A DNA stretch of 64,000 nucleotides from Alcanivoracaceae bacterium (lineage in GTDB: Bacteria > Pseudomonadota > Gammaproteobacteria > Pseudomonadales > Alcanivoracaceae): positions 258,126 through 322,125 of the forward strand of contig JARGPU010000001.1 in NCBI GenBank assembly GCA_029210325.1, written 5' to 3'. Under the pieces are notes generated by a model. It made no database searches. It was given only the letters and a program-made list of their open reading frames with translations, and was not told where the DNA came from. The position numbers and the translations under genes are program-made. Positions within the stretch are counted from its first letter, which is position 1, and every line of letters starts with the position of its first letter. Shown in pieces: positions 44,165 through 56,801 of the stretch.

Positions 44165-44884
44165 ATGACCCGGCTCGCTCTACTTCCCTTTTTCGCCCTA
44201 GTTGCCCTTTTAACCGGCTGCGCAACCGGCGGCGACAATCCCTGGTACGGCGCCAGCAAACAAATGGCAAAAGAATTTGGCCTTAGCGAATCCGCTCAGG
44301 CATCCGATGCTCTCAAGCAGGTTCTCAAGCTTAGTAGCCAGCGCGCCGGCACTACCCTATCTGCCACTGACGGCTACCGTAACAGCGGCTACCCGTTGAC
44401 CTTACCGGCATCCCTGAAGCCGGTGGCCGATACTCTTCGCAAGGTCGGTATGGGTGGCTATCTGGATAAGGTAGACGCCGCCATGAACCGCGGGGCTGAA
44501 CAGGCCGCAGCAGAAGCCTTGCCCGTATTTCAGCAGGCCATCACCAATATGACCATTCAGGATGCGGTGGATGTAGCTACCGGAGGGGAAACCGCAGCGA
44601 CTGATTATTTTCGCGGCCAGACCGAAGCTCAGCTGCGCCAGCGCTTCCAGCCCATCATCCGCAGCAACCTGGAAAAAACCGGCTTCTATAGCCAATACAA
44701 ATCAATGCTGGACACCTACAACGCATTGCCGCTGACCAGCAAGCCAAATTTGGATATCGAGTCAGAAGTGATGAATCAGAGCCTGAACGCCCTGTTTGGC
44801 CGCATGGCTGCGGAAGAAAAGATGATTCGTCAGGCGCCACTGTCCCGTGGTTCCGCCATGATCAACGCCGTACTGGGCATGTAG
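44165..44884 (+). CDS. DUF4197 lipoprotein
   Basis: A 239-residue lipoprotein: signal ending LLTGC (Cys19), then a mainly helical DUF4197-type domain (DALKQVLKLSSQRA, LTLPASLKPVADTLRKVGMGGYLDKVDAAMNRGAEQAAAEALPVF and TNMTIQDAVDVATGGETAATDYFRGQT). The function is unknown. AGGAGG precedes the ATG. A 12-base hairpin follows the stop. Confidence 0.88.
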   Translation: MTRLALLPFFALVALLTGCATGGDNPWYGASKQMAKEFGLSESAQASDALKQVLKLSSQRAGTTLSATDGYRNSGYPLTLPASLKPVADTLRKVGMGGYLDKVDAAMNRGAEQAAAEALPVFQQAITNMTIQDAVDVATGGETAATDYFRGQTEAQLRQRFQPIIRSNLEKTGFYSQYKSMLDTYNALPLTSKPNLDIESEVMNQSLNALFGRMAAEEKMIRQAPLSRGSAMINAVLGM

Positions 44885-44903
44885 CGCTAGTCTTCCGACC
44901 AGA

Positions 44904-44931
44904 CCTATGCAGCGGCAAACCGCTGCATAGG
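44904..44931. terminator. Hairpin between converging DUF4197 and membrane-protein genes
   Basis: Perfect 12-base arms CCTATGCAGCGG and CCGCTGCATAGG with a four-base loop, 20 bases after the DUF4197 stop codon. No T run follows, so termination is presumed rather than evident. Confidence 0.6.
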
Positions 44932-44949
44932 CTTAGTCCGGGCGAAACC

Positions 44950-45351
44950 TCAAGCGGCTGCCTTTTGCCGGGCGCGCATGAAATACCACAGGAACACCAA
45001 GGCGCAAGCACCATCCCAGATGCCGTAGCCGGAATAGAACAACGCCACCATCAGATCCTGCTCATACAGGGCCGGCAGAGATTCTTTGTTGTGGATAATC
45101 CAGTGCACCCAGCGCAGATCAAACAACAACTTCTCAATGGCAAACACCAGTAACAACCACGGCACCTTGTCCCACACCGGTGCCACGGCAATATAGGCCA
45201 GACCCCACAGGGCAATAATTACCACCCCGGACCAACTGAAAAATAGTGGATCCTGGGCGGCCAGCAGATCACCGTCTAACATCGGCGTCAGAAAACCCAG
45301 CAAGGTCAAATTGACCAAGCCAATCAAAATAATCACGTTTCGTTCAGTCAT
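44950..45351 (-). CDS. Hypothetical four-helix membrane protein
   Basis: I do not recognise this 133-residue protein. Four hydrophobic segments are predicted (VIILIGLVNLTLLGFL; VVIIALWGLAYIAVA; WLLLVFAIEKLLFDL; GIWDGACALVFLWYFM) with a conserved-looking RWVHWIIHNKES loop. Its start overlaps the tag stop (ATGA), so it is co-translated with tag. Confidence 0.7.
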   Translation of the reverse strand: MTERNVIILIGLVNLTLLGFLTPMLDGDLLAAQDPLFFSWSGVVIIALWGLAYIAVAPVWDKVPWLLLVFAIEKLLFDLRWVHWIIHNKESLPALYEQDLMVALFYSGYGIWDGACALVFLWYFMRARQKAAA

Positions 45352-45908
45352 GACAGCTCCGCATGTCGTTCACAGGTCAGCAGGTGGTCATTCACCATAC
45401 CGATGGCCTGCATCATCGCATAAACAATGGTCGGCCCGACAAAGCGAAATCCACGCTTCTTTAAGTCCTTGCTAATCACCACTGCCATCGGGGTCTGTGC
45501 CGGCACGTCCTTCATACTGGCAAACCGGTTGACCACTGGCCTGCCGCCAATAAAGCCCCAGATATAGCGATCGAAACTGCCGAACTCCTTTTGTACCGCC
45601 AGAAATGCCCGGGCATTAGTGACGGTCGAGTCCACCTTGAGGCGATTACGCACGATCCCCGGGTTACGTAACAGCTTCTCGATACGAGCCGGGGTAAAGC
45701 GCGCCACTTTGGCCGCATCAAACCCGGCGAAAGCTTCCCGGTAGTTGTCGCGCTTTTTCAGAATAGTGATCCAGCTAAGCCCGGCCTGCGCGCCCTCCAG
45801 AGTGAGAAACTCAAACAGGGTGTGCTCATCATGCACCGGCACACCCCACTCATGGTCGTGATAATGCTGGTAAAGCGGGTCTTCACCGCACCAGGGACAA
45901 CGGGCCAT
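45348..45908 (-). CDS. tag: DNA-3-methyladenine glycosylase I
   Basis: Excises 3-methyladenine from DNA. The 186 residues show [21 protein letters not shown] (zinc-site Cys and His), [20 protein letters not shown] with the catalytic-type Glu, [19 protein letters not shown] and the C-terminal C..H ligands (CERH). It is divergent from glyQ, as in Pseudomonas. Confidence 0.96.
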   Translation of the reverse strand: MARCPWCGEDPLYQHYHDHEWGVPVHDEHTLFEFLTLEGAQAGLSWITILKKRDNYREAFAGFDAAKVARFTPARIEKLLRNPGIVRNRLKVDSTVTNARAFLAVQKEFGSFDRYIWGFIGGRPVVNRFASMKDVPAQTPMAVVISKDLKKRGFRFVGPTIVYAMMQAIGMVNDHLLTCERHAELS

Positions 45909-46033
45909 ACAGAACTCCCAGAAAGCATTTCACGAAGAATGCGCCGCAACCGCGGTTGGCACAATGCAGCAAAACCCTGCTATCCCCGCTATACTCCGCG
46001 ACTGATTTTTCAGCCGTTTCCGGGACACCTCGC

Positions 46034-47011
46034 ATGTCGGACACACCGAAGACTGATAGCAGCACTTTCCAGGGCCTGATTCTGGCCCTGCAGCAATACT
46101 GGGCCGAACAGGGCTGCGTCATTATCCAGCCCCTTGATATGGAAGTGGGCGCCGGCACCTTCCACCCGGCGACGTTTCTGCGCGCCATCGGCCCGGAAAT
46201 CTGGAACAGCGCCTATGTGCAGCCATCGCGCCGCCCCACTGATGGTCGCTATGGGGAAAACCCGAACCGTCTGCAGCACTACTATCAGTTTCAAGTGGTA
46301 CTGAAGCCGTCCCCGGACAACATTCAGGACCTGTACCTCGGCTCCCTGCGCCGCCTTGGCATCGACACCAGCGTGCACGACATCCGCTTCGTCGAGGACA
46401 ACTGGGAATCGCCAACCCTGGGCGCCTGGGGTCTGGGCTGGGAGGTCTGGTTGAACGGCATGGAAGTCACCCAGTTCACCTACTTCCAACAGGTGGGCGG
46501 AATCAACTGCTATCCGGTCACCGGCGAGATCACCTACGGTCTGGAGCGGATTGCCATGTACCTGCAGGGCGTTGATTCAGTTTATGACCTGATATGGTCA
46601 GACGGCCCGTTCGGCAAGGTCACCTATGGCGACGTGTTCCACCAAAACGAAGTTGAAATGTCGACCTTTAATTTCGAACATGCCAACACAGCCATGCTGT
46701 TTGGCCATTTCGACGACTTCGAGCGCGAGAGCAAGGCACTGATTGCCGCCGGCTTGCCGCTGCCAGCCTATGAATACGTGCTTAAGGCCTCGCACACCTT
46801 CAATTTGCTCGACGCCCGCAAAGCGATCTCGGTAACCGAGCGTCAGCGCTTTATTCTGCGGGTACGTGAACTGGCCCGCGCCGTGGCGGACGCCTATCTG
46901 GCAAGCCGTCGTGCGGCTGGCTTCCCTCTGGCAGAGGCATCCATACGCGAAGAAGTTATTGCCGAGCTGGCCAAGCAAGATGCCAAGCAAAATAAGAAAG
47001 GAGCCAAGTGA
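46034..47011 (+). CDS. glyQ: Glycyl-tRNA synthetase alpha subunit
   Basis: Catalytic subunit of the heterotetrameric glycyl-tRNA synthetase. Class II features are [46 protein letters not shown] and [22 protein letters not shown] 46034 gives 325 residues; longer in-frame starts lie over the tag promoter region. Its stop shares one base with the glyS ATG. Confidence 0.97.
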   Translation: MSDTPKTDSSTFQGLILALQQYWAEQGCVIIQPLDMEVGAGTFHPATFLRAIGPEIWNSAYVQPSRRPTDGRYGENPNRLQHYYQFQVVLKPSPDNIQDLYLGSLRRLGIDTSVHDIRFVEDNWESPTLGAWGLGWEVWLNGMEVTQFTYFQQVGGINCYPVTGEITYGLERIAMYLQGVDSVYDLIWSDGPFGKVTYGDVFHQNEVEMSTFNFEHANTAMLFGHFDDFERESKALIAAGLPLPAYEYVLKASHTFNLLDARKAISVTERQRFILRVRELARAVADAYLASRRAAGFPLAEASIREEVIAELAKQDAKQNKKGAK

Positions 47012-49083
47012 TGCAACACGCAGATCTGTTGATTGAGCTTGGTACCGAAGAGCTGCCACCGAAGGCCCTGAAAGCACTGTCTGAAGCTTTCGCCATTGAA
47101 ACGCTGAAGCAAATTGATGACGCTGGCCTTGAGCATGGCGCCATGAAGGTTTTTGCAGCGCCACGTCGTCTGGCATTTCGCATTGAGCAGGTTGCCGTGG
47201 GCCAGGCAGATCGCGATATCGAACGCCGCGGTCCAGCAGTAAAGGCCGCCTTTGATGAGGAAGGCCACCCAAGTAAAGCAGCACTGGGCTTTGCCCAGTC
47301 CGTCGGCCTGACCATGGATCAGTTAGAAACCGTGGAGACCGACAAGGGCGCCTGGCTGGTGGCAAAAGTACGCGAAGCAGGTAAGCCGCTAGCCGAACTG
47401 CTTCCCGCCATGCTGGAGCAGTCACTGCAGCGCCTGCCGATTCCCAAGCGCATGCGCTGGGGTAACCGCAAGGTACAGTTTGTCCGCCCTAGCCAATGGT
47501 TAGTGGCACTGCTGGGCGAACAGGTACTGGATATCGCTTTACTCGATCAGAACGCCGGTCGTGAAACCCGCGGCCATCGTTTCCATGCACCCGCCTCTAT
47601 TAGCCTGGGCTCCCCAGCCGAGTATGAAGCTCGTCTGGAGAAAGATGGCTTTGTGATCGCTGACTTCGACCGTCGCCGGGAAATGATTCGCAAGCACGCC
47701 GTCGCTGCCGGTGAAAAAGAAGGTGGGGTAACTTATATTGATGCCGACCTGCTTGATGAGGTCACTGCACTGGTGGAGTGGCCGGTGGCCATGGTCGGCC
47801 ATTTCGAAGAAGAGTTCCTGCGCGTACCACAGGAAGCCCTGATTACCACCATGGAATCGAACCAGAAGTATTTTCCGGTGCTGGACGGCCAGGGCAAACT
47901 AAAGAATGCCTTCGTATTTATCAGCAACCTGAACTCGAAAGAACCTCAGGTTGTGATTTCCGGCAATGAAAAAGTAGTTCGCCCACGGCTATCCGATGCG
48001 GCCTTCTTTTACGATCTCGATCGTAAGAAAACACTGGCGCAGCACGCCGAGCCACTGGAGAAAGTGGTATTCCAGCAGCAGCTCGGCAGTGTTGCGGACA
48101 AGTGCCGCCGTATTTCTTCCGTCGCAGGCCAAATAGCCAACCACGTTGGCGGCAACCAGAAGCTCGCGGAGCAGGCCGGCTTATTGTGCAAGGCTGACCT
48201 TGCCTCCGCCATGGTCTACGAGTTCGACACCATGCAGGGCGTGATGGGCTATTACCTGGCCAAACAGGAAGGCCTCGACAACGAAGTTTCCGAAGCCATG
48301 CACGAACAGTACCTGCCTCGCTTCTCTGGCGATGTGTTACCACAAACGAAAACTGGCATGGCGGTGGCGATTGCCGACAAGCTAGACACTCTGGTGGGTA
48401 TTTTCGGTATTGGCCAGAAGCCAACGGGAGACAAGGATCCCTACGCACTGCGTCGTGCCACGCTGGGAATTCTGCGGATCATCATCGGCAGCAAGCTTGA
48501 CCTTGATATCAAGTCGCTGATTAACGACTCAGTAAACGCATACCCTGCCGACGGCGCTATATCTTCCTATAAAGGCAACTTACGACTGGATGTGCTTGAG
48601 TTTGTTCAGGGTCGTTACCGTGCCATGTACCAGGAGCAGGGCATCGACACACCGGTAATCCTGTCCGTGTTGGCGGTTAATCCGACCAAACCACTAGATG
48701 TGGAGCAACGCATTCAGGCAGTGGCCGCATTTCGTGCTCGCCCGGAGGCGGCGGCTCTGGCTGCGGCGAACAAACGGGTTGGTAATATTCTCAGCAAGCT
48801 CAGCGGCCCCGCGCCAGAAACTATCCATCAGGGTTTACTGCAGCAAGATGAAGAGAAAGTCTTGTTCGCTGCCTTGCAGAAGGCTATCACCGATAGCGCC
48901 AATGTCAGCGACTATGCGGCGGTACTGGCAAGTCTCGCGGCACTGCGCCAACCGGTTGATGCGTTCTTCGACAAAGTCATGGTCATGGCTGATGACGCGG
49001 CATTACGTGACAATAGGCTGGCCATGCTGGCCCAGTTACGTGGCTTGTTTCTCAAGGTAGCCGATATTTCCGAATTGGGGTGA
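47011..49083 (+). CDS. glyS: Glycyl-tRNA synthetase beta subunit
   Basis: tRNA-binding beta subunit, 690 residues, usual length. It begins [20 protein letters not shown] and includes WGNRKVQFVRPSQW, the HD-like region and LRRATLGILRI. ATG 47011 has AAGGAG 8 bases upstream and overlaps the glyQ stop; GTG 47008 is less likely. Confidence 0.97.
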   Translation: MQHADLLIELGTEELPPKALKALSEAFAIETLKQIDDAGLEHGAMKVFAAPRRLAFRIEQVAVGQADRDIERRGPAVKAAFDEEGHPSKAALGFAQSVGLTMDQLETVETDKGAWLVAKVREAGKPLAELLPAMLEQSLQRLPIPKRMRWGNRKVQFVRPSQWLVALLGEQVLDIALLDQNAGRETRGHRFHAPASISLGSPAEYEARLEKDGFVIADFDRRREMIRKHAVAAGEKEGGVTYIDADLLDEVTALVEWPVAMVGHFEEEFLRVPQEALITTMESNQKYFPVLDGQGKLKNAFVFISNLNSKEPQVVISGNEKVVRPRLSDAAFFYDLDRKKTLAQHAEPLEKVVFQQQLGSVADKCRRISSVAGQIANHVGGNQKLAEQAGLLCKADLASAMVYEFDTMQGVMGYYLAKQEGLDNEVSEAMHEQYLPRFSGDVLPQTKTGMAVAIADKLDTLVGIFGIGQKPTGDKDPYALRRATLGILRIIIGSKLDLDIKSLINDSVNAYPADGAISSYKGNLRLDVLEFVQGRYRAMYQEQGIDTPVILSVLAVNPTKPLDVEQRIQAVAAFRARPEAAALAAANKRVGNILSKLSGPAPETIHQGLLQQDEEKVLFAALQKAITDSANVSDYAAVLASLAALRQPVDAFFDKVMVMADDAALRDNRLAMLAQLRGLFLKVADISELG

Positions 49084-49151
49084 TCTTCAAGCCCCCAGCG
49101 CTCTTTCCCGGTAATCCCTGTAAGGGAAGGGCGCTGCAAACGGGGACAGCA

Positions 49152-49934
49152 ATGGATCAAAAATACCAGGAAATTACATCGCCGGGCAGAAAAGTCAGTG
49201 CCCGGATTGCTATCCGCAGTATTGCCTTTTTTCTGCTGTATAACCTGATGGGTATCGTTCACAGCATGGTGTGTTTGCTAGTGGCGCCGTTTCAGACTTT
49301 TGAGCAGCGTTACCGCTTCGTCAATCTCTGGACTTACGGCACCATGTGGCTGCTACGTCATCTGAGCGGGGTCAGTATCGAGGTTCACGGAGCGGAAAAT
49401 ATTCCCAAGAATCAGGCCGTAGTGATCATGGCCAATCATCAAAGCCAGTGGGAAACTTTTTACCTGCAAATACTCAGCTCACCACAGGCGACCATTCTGA
49501 AGAAAGAGCTGTTGTGGGTGCCTTTTTTTGGTTGGGCGCTGGCACTTCTCAAACCTATTGCCATCGACCGCAAGAAAGCCTCTCAAGCGCTGAAAACCAT
49601 ATTGAGAGTGGGCAAGCAACGTCTGGACAGCGGCATTAGCGTAGTTATCTATCCAGAAGGTACTCGGCAGCAGCCGGGGAGCCTTGGGCGCTTTAATGGC
49701 GGTGGCGCATCACTGGCGGTGTCTGCGCAAGCCCCGATTGTTCCAGTGGTACATAATTCGGGCGACTGCTGGCCGGCGCGTTCTCTATGGCGATTTCCAG
49801 GAACCATCACAGTAGTGATCGGAGCCCCCATTTCGGTAACTGACAAGACCGTAGCTCAAGTCAAACAGGAATACGTCGACTGGATCAGCGCCAACTATCC
49901 AGGGGAGTTAAGAATCAATAAGGCGGGGCAGTAA
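49152..49934 (+). CDS. plsC: 1-acyl-sn-glycerol-3-phosphate acyltransferase
   Basis: Inner-membrane acyltransferase making phosphatidic acid, 260 residues. The N-terminal hydrophobic region is followed by the catalytic block NHQSQWETF, in which the usual HX4D acid is Glu (HX4E), as in some other LPAATs, and by YPEGTRQQPG (EGTR). It follows glyS by 68 bases and ends in a strong terminator shared with gyrB. A plsC-like gene here also matches Pseudomonas. Confidence 0.92.
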   Translation: MDQKYQEITSPGRKVSARIAIRSIAFFLLYNLMGIVHSMVCLLVAPFQTFEQRYRFVNLWTYGTMWLLRHLSGVSIEVHGAENIPKNQAVVIMANHQSQWETFYLQILSSPQATILKKELLWVPFFGWALALLKPIAIDRKKASQALKTILRVGKQRLDSGISVVIYPEGTRQQPGSLGRFNGGGASLAVSAQAPIVPVVHNSGDCWPARSLWRFPGTITVVIGAPISVTDKTVAQVKQEYVDWISANYPGELRINKAGQ

Positions 49935-49966
49935 AAAGCCGGCATAAGCCGGCTTTTTACTGCCCC
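49925..49966. terminator. Bidirectional terminator between plsC and gyrB
   Basis: Perfect 19-base arms (49925-49943 and 49948-49966) around a four-base loop, with A5 and T5 runs in the stem, so it can terminate both converging genes. The arm starts within the last codons of plsC and the hairpin ends eight bases before gyrB's last codon. Confidence 0.9.
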
Positions 49967-49973
49967 AATCTGA

Positions 49974-52412
<2,439 letters not shown>

Positions 52413-52449
52413 TCAAATGGCTCCAGATCTTTTACTTGCCTGGAGTCTC

Positions 52450-53538
52450 TTATCCCTTCTGCACCTTTTTCAGGGCGCCGTGTTCCACGTGGAACACTGT
52501 GTAATCAGTCTCATTCCCCAAGGGTGCCAAAGCAGGGTCCAGAGAGGTCACAATCACCTGCCTGCTAACCCTGATAACCGCACCCATCACCCTGTCCGCA
52601 TTATCCCGGTCCAACTCTGATGTCAGGTCATCAACCAGCATCAGGCAATCCCGCCCGGCCAATTCACGAATCAACCGAACCTGAGCCATCACTAATGCAT
52701 AGGCCACTATCTTCTGTTGGCCCCGGCTAAAGACCTCCCGAACGGGCCCTTCATCTGCGCTCAATAGCAGATCCGCCCGATGGGCCCCTTTGCCGGTAAA
52801 GCCACGACGGACATCCTGCTCCACCGACGCGGCCAGCACCTGAGCAATATCATCGCCAGATGACCAGCCTGAATTCAGGCTTAGGCCAACCGAAGGCACA
52901 GAACAAGAGAACGCCGCCAACTCGTCCTCAAACAGGGCTGTGAGCTGGGGCAGATGGCTTCTGCGCATGGTGTCGATTCTAACAGAACTCTCTGCAACCT
53001 GCCGGTCCCAAACCGCCAGTTCCCGCAGCTTCAACCCGGGTTGCTTAAGAAGACGATTACGCTGCTCGACCGCACTACGCAGTCTACGCCAGTCACCGAT
53101 GAAATCCTGTTCCACGTGGAACATTGCCCAATCAAGATAGCGACGCCGGGACGAAGAACCTCCCTCTACCAGCTCTACAGTACCGGGGTGAAGGGCCTGA
53201 ACTGGGAATAACCTTGCGATGTCGCTAAGCCCTGAAACCCGCTCACCATCCAGCCTGGCATCCATCAATGACTGGCGATCCCTTTGAATACCGATACGAC
53301 GGCTTCCCTGATCCGTGCCGACTTCCGCGAAAAGCGTGCAGTCGCTAGTATCAGCCATAATCAGACTAGCCATTCTTGATGTACGGAAGCTGCGGCCCGC
53401 ACCGAGAAGATAAATTGCTTCAAGAAGACTTGTCTTACCGGATCCGTTCTCCCCGGTTACCACACTGACAGCACTGTCCGGCACGAACACCTGATCGCGA
53501 TAATTACGGAAATGGCGAAGATGGAAACGTTGCAGCAT
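52450..53538 (-). CDS. recF: DNA replication and repair protein RecF
   Basis: SMC-like ATPase that helps load RecA at gaps. The 362 residues include Walker A TGENGSGKTSLLEAIYLLG, the signature FSRGQQKIVAYALVMAQ and Walker B CLMLVDDLTSELD. ATG 53538 chosen over an adjoining TTG. A seven-base-stem hairpin (53572-53595) lies between dnaN and recF. Confidence 0.97.
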   Translation of the reverse strand: MLQRFHLRHFRNYRDQVFVPDSAVSVVTGENGSGKTSLLEAIYLLGAGRSFRTSRMASLIMADTSDCTLFAEVGTDQGSRRIGIQRDRQSLMDARLDGERVSGLSDIARLFPVQALHPGTVELVEGGSSSRRRYLDWAMFHVEQDFIGDWRRLRSAVEQRNRLLKQPGLKLRELAVWDRQVAESSVRIDTMRRSHLPQLTALFEDELAAFSCSVPSVGLSLNSGWSSGDDIAQVLAASVEQDVRRGFTGKGAHRADLLLSADEGPVREVFSRGQQKIVAYALVMAQVRLIRELAGRDCLMLVDDLTSELDRDNADRVMGAVIRVSRQVIVTSLDPALAPLGNETDYTVFHVEHGALKKVQKG

Positions 53539-53602
53539 CAAGGGGAGGGGAGTTGTTGGCTGTATCTAGATGGGCGGACCTTTGCTGATCCGCCCGGCCG
53601 GA

Positions 53603-54703
53603 TCACAGACGCATCGGCATAACGACATAAGTCGCCTGGCGAGCAGCCGGGTCAGCTACCAGCGCTGAGCTATTGCTGTCTCCGAGCTGCAACTCAACCG
53701 CATCGCCGTGCATGGCGTTCAAAACTTCGAGTAAATAGCTGACGTTGAACCCGATCTCCAGTGCAGCCCCGGTGTAGTCAACAGAAACCTCTTCCTCCGC
53801 TTCCTCCTGCTCCGGGTTGTTTGCCTGGATACGCAAGCTACCCTCAGCTAACTGTACGCGGATGCCGCGATACTTTTCATTAGATAGAATCGCCACTCGG
53901 CTAAGCGCCTGTTTCAAGGTTTCCCGATCCGCGTTAACCAGACGGTCGCATTTCTTCGGAATCACCCGGTCATACTCCGGGAACTTGCCATCCACCAACT
54001 TAGAGGTAAAGGTGATATCACCGGCAACAACTCGAACATGGTTCTTACCAACAATAACTTCCACCTCACCGCCGGCATCACCCAGCAAACGGGATAGCTC
54101 CATAACCCCTTTGCGCGGCAAAATAACCTGAGCCTGATCCTTGATGGCTTCCAACTCCGCATCACACATAGCCAGACGATGGCCATCAGTAGCCACAGTA
54201 CGCAAACGCCCTGGACGCAACTCAAACAACATACCGTTGAGATAGTAACGAACATCCTGTTGGGCCATGGAGAACGCGGTACGATCGATCAACTGGCGCA
54301 AGGCACCTGGAGCAATAGCAAACACCGAACCCTCAGTCTTCTCCTCCAGATTGGGGAATTCGCTTGCTGGCAGGGTAGCCAGAGTAAAGCGGCTACGCCC
54401 GGACCTTATTAGTAAGCGCTCACCATCAATCTCGAAGCGAATATCAGCCTCCGCAGGCAGGCTCTTGCAGATATCCACTAACTTACGTGCCGGTACTGTG
54501 GTTTCGCCTTCGCGGATCTCGCCACCAATTACCAGATGGGCAACCAGCTCCAATTCCAGATCAGTGCCAGTCATCGACAACCGGTCACCAGAGACCTCGA
54601 GCAGGACATTCGACAAAACTGGCAGGGTCTGCCTGCGTTCAACCACCGAGGCTACCTGCTGCAGCGGCTTGAGCAACTGTTCACGATTGATGCTGAATTT
54701 CAT
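53603..54703 (-). CDS. dnaN: DNA polymerase III sliding clamp (beta subunit)
   Basis: Processivity clamp of 366 residues made of three similar domains. Signature pieces are MKFSINREQLLKPLQQVASVVERRQTLPVLSNVLLE at the N-terminus and YVVMPMRL at the C-terminus. It follows dnaA by 56 bases. Confidence 0.99.
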   Translation of the reverse strand: MKFSINREQLLKPLQQVASVVERRQTLPVLSNVLLEVSGDRLSMTGTDLELELVAHLVIGGEIREGETTVPARKLVDICKSLPAEADIRFEIDGERLLIRSGRSRFTLATLPASEFPNLEEKTEGSVFAIAPGALRQLIDRTAFSMAQQDVRYYLNGMLFELRPGRLRTVATDGHRLAMCDAELEAIKDQAQVILPRKGVMELSRLLGDAGGEVEVIVGKNHVRVVAGDITFTSKLVDGKFPEYDRVIPKKCDRLVNADRETLKQALSRVAILSNEKYRGIRVQLAEGSLRIQANNPEQEEAEEEVSVDYTGAALEIGFNVSYLLEVLNAMHGDAVELQLGDSNSSALVADPAARQATYVVMPMRL

Positions 54704-54759
54704 GATCCCTTCCCGACTCCGGTTTTTGTTGGTCTGACCTGACTTGTTACCACTAGGCC

Positions 54760-56151
54760 TCAGGATGTCAGTGTGCGCAACAGATTCTGATAGTCACGCT
54801 CCACATCCGCATCTGATTCCCTCAATTTGCCGATATTCTTGCAGCCATGCATGATTGTGGTGTGATCCCGACCACCAAAAGCATCGGCAATCTCTGGGTA
54901 GCTATGGCTGGTCAACTCCTTGGCTAAAGCCATGGCAACCTGACGTGGGCGGCTAATCGACCGGCTACGTCTTGCCGACAACATGTCATTAAGCTTGATG
55001 TTGTAGTACTCCGCCACTACCCGCTGGATATTATCAATACTTATCTGTCTGGCATGGCTTGCCAGAAGGTCCTTCAAGGCATCCCTTACCAGATTGATAT
55101 CCACCACAGCGCCACTTAGCCGGACATGGGCAATAACCCTTTTTAGCGCTCCCTCCAACTCACGAACATTGGAACGAATCCGCTGGGCAATAAAAAAAGC
55201 CGCCTCACTAGGTAAATCGATCTTCGCCTCTTCCGCCTTCTTTTTCAGAATCGCCACTCTGGTTTCCAGCTCAGGCGGCTCCAACGGCTGGGACAACCCC
55301 CAACCAAACCGGGACTTAAGACGATCTTCCAAACCGACAATTTCTTTCGGATATTTGTCGCAGGTCATAATCACCTGCTGACCATTCTCAATCAAAGAGT
55401 TAAAGGTGTGAAAAAACTCCTCCTGAGACTGCTCTTTTCCGGCAAAAAACTGGATGTCATCAATCAGTAAAGCATCAAGGGAGCGGTAAAAACGCTTGAA
55501 CTGGTCGATGGTCTTGTTACGCAGAGCGCTGACCATATCCTGAACAAACCGCTCGCTATGAAGGTACACCACTCTTGCCCCTGGCTTACGCTGCAGAATG
55601 GCATTACCAACAGCATGCATAAGGTGTGTCTTACCCAAACCAACGCCACCATAAAATAGCAACGGGTTATAGCCTTGAGTGCCAGGGTTCTCGGCTGCTT
55701 GCTGAGCCGCAGCAAATGCCATGCGATTTGACTTACCTTCAACGAAGGTATCGAAGTTATAACTGGTAATCAGATTGGACCGATGCTGATGGGCGGGTGC
55801 TTCTGTTGGTACAGACGGGGCAGACACCTGCACCGGCACCGCTACTGTGGGCTCCCTGGTGGCCTGCTGAGGCCTGCCAAGTACGACCTCAGTAACCGTG
55901 CGCGATGAACCCACTTCAAGCTCAATACTGGGCGTCCCGTCGCTGCCCAGATCACCCATCAATTCCCTGATTAACTCAAGATACTTATCTCGCACCCAAT
56001 CGACTACGAACCGATTCGGAGCGAACAGGGTCAGGCTGCGGCCATCCGACCCCGCAACAACTTGTAGCGGGCGAATCCACATATTGAATTGCTGGGATGG
56101 CAGCTCGTCCTCAAGACGCGACAAACAGCGATGCCAGAGTTCTTCAGACAC
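54760..56151 (-). CDS. dnaA: Chromosomal replication initiator DnaA
   Basis: Origin-binding AAA+ initiator of 463 residues. Domain I (1-80) begins [22 protein letters not shown]; a short linker precedes AAA+ domain [25 protein letters not shown] (Walker A) and [14 protein letters not shown] (Walker B). Domain IV carries [18 protein letters not shown] and the DNA-binding [13 protein letters not shown] signature. The start is GTG 56151. The origin-like region lies directly upstream. Confidence 0.99.
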   Translation of the reverse strand: MSEELWHRCLSRLEDELPSQQFNMWIRPLQVVAGSDGRSLTLFAPNRFVVDWVRDKYLELIRELMGDLGSDGTPSIELEVGSSRTVTEVVLGRPQQATREPTVAVPVQVSAPSVPTEAPAHQHRSNLITSYNFDTFVEGKSNRMAFAAAQQAAENPGTQGYNPLLFYGGVGLGKTHLMHAVGNAILQRKPGARVVYLHSERFVQDMVSALRNKTIDQFKRFYRSLDALLIDDIQFFAGKEQSQEEFFHTFNSLIENGQQVIMTCDKYPKEIVGLEDRLKSRFGWGLSQPLEPPELETRVAILKKKAEEAKIDLPSEAAFFIAQRIRSNVRELEGALKRVIAHVRLSGAVVDINLVRDALKDLLASHARQISIDNIQRVVAEYYNIKLNDMLSARRSRSISRPRQVAMALAKELTSHSYPEIADAFGGRDHTTIMHGCKNIGKLRESDADVERDYQNLLRTLTS

Positions 56152-56243
56152 GTCTCAAAGCCTTACGGGGAAATCGAATGAAGAAAGCATTCTATACTCT
56201 GTTCAGACCCCCCGGCCAGCAAACAGAACAGGCTATTTCCCCC

Positions 56244-56264
56244 TGTGGATAAGATTGTGAATAA
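56244..56264 (-). promoter_or_regulatory. Paired DnaA boxes near dnaA
   Basis: TGTGGATAA (56244-56252) is a perfect reverse-strand DnaA box; TGTGAATAA (56256-56264) is a one-mismatch box beside it. They sit about 95 bases upstream of dnaA, suitable for autoregulation and origin binding. Confidence 0.75.
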
Positions 56265-56423
56265 AGCCGCCTGAGCACTGGGCAAGAGCGGGGGAGAAAA
56301 CACCCCTGCGGGGAACATAGTGATTTCGTCCCCAGTTCCACGGCTCTTATCAGACCTTTTTACCTCCTTCATCCGCAGGGTTCGTTTACGAATAAGATAT
56401 TGATTTACATGAATAAATAACGG

Positions 56424-56432
56424 TTATCCACA
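56424..56432 (+). promoter_or_regulatory. Consensus DnaA box TTATCCACA
   Basis: A perfect DnaA box adjoining the A+T-rich block of the origin region. Confidence 0.85.
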
Positions 56433-56526
56433 GATATTGGCCTGCCTTATAACTAATAAAAACAAATAAAGAATTTAAATATCTTTTAATAATTAAAGGC
56501 TCAGGAAAACACCTGAAAACCTTGCA

Positions 56527-56555
56527 TTGACAATCCCCTGGGGTCTGCCTAGAAT
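56527..56555 (+). promoter_or_regulatory. rpmH promoter
   Basis: A perfect -35 TTGACA (56527-56532) and -10 TAGAAT (56550-56555) with a 17-base spacer, 39 bases ahead of the rpmH ATG; expected to drive rpmH-rnpA-yidC. Confidence 0.85.
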
Positions 56556-56593
56556 TGCCGCCCTTCGCACTACCCGAATCTGTGAGACTGACG

Positions 56594-56728
56594 ATGAAAC
56601 GTACTTTTCAACCCAGCAATATTCGCCGCAAGCGTACCCATGGCTTTCGTGCTCGCATGGCAACCGCCAATGGTCGTGCTGTGCTGAATCGTCGTCGTGC
56701 CAAAGGTCGCAAGCGCCTTGCCGTCTGA
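56594..56728 (+). CDS. rpmH: 50S ribosomal protein L34
   Basis: A 44-residue basic ribosomal protein with the full family signature: [20 protein letters not shown] at the N-terminus and a closing [12 protein letters not shown]. It is co-oriented with rnpA, 73 bases downstream. Confidence 0.99.
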   Translation: MKRTFQPSNIRRKRTHGFRARMATANGRAVLNRRRAKGRKRLAV

Positions 56729-56743
56729 CCTGATTTGCTTCCG

Positions 56744-56761
56744 CCGCCCCTGACGGGGCGG
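56744..56761 (+). terminator. Small GC hairpin between rpmH and rnpA
   Basis: Arms CCGCCCC and GGGGCGG with loop TGAC, no T run. It may lower rnpA expression relative to rpmH by partial termination or set an mRNA end. Confidence 0.45.
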
Positions 56762-56801
56762 TAGATATACTCGCAACACCAGCCCGCCGGCAGCATTTGC
56801 C

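Larger units (their letters stand above)
56152..56593. other. Probable replication origin region between dnaA and rpmH
   Basis: A 442-base gene-free gap. It contains a consensus DnaA box TTATCCACA at 56424-56432 on the + strand and another on the - strand at 56244-56252, followed by a weaker box (TTATTCACA type, 56256-56264) 12 bases away. A very A+T-rich block at about 56449-56510, just before the rpmH promoter, could be the unwinding element. The dnaA promoter must also lie here; I see no clear -35/-10 pair for it. In pseudomonads the origin maps to this interval. Confidence 0.75.

Noticed and set aside
46598-47425. Open leftward frame of 275 codons
   Set aside because: Antisense to glyQ and glyS and without protein-like composition.
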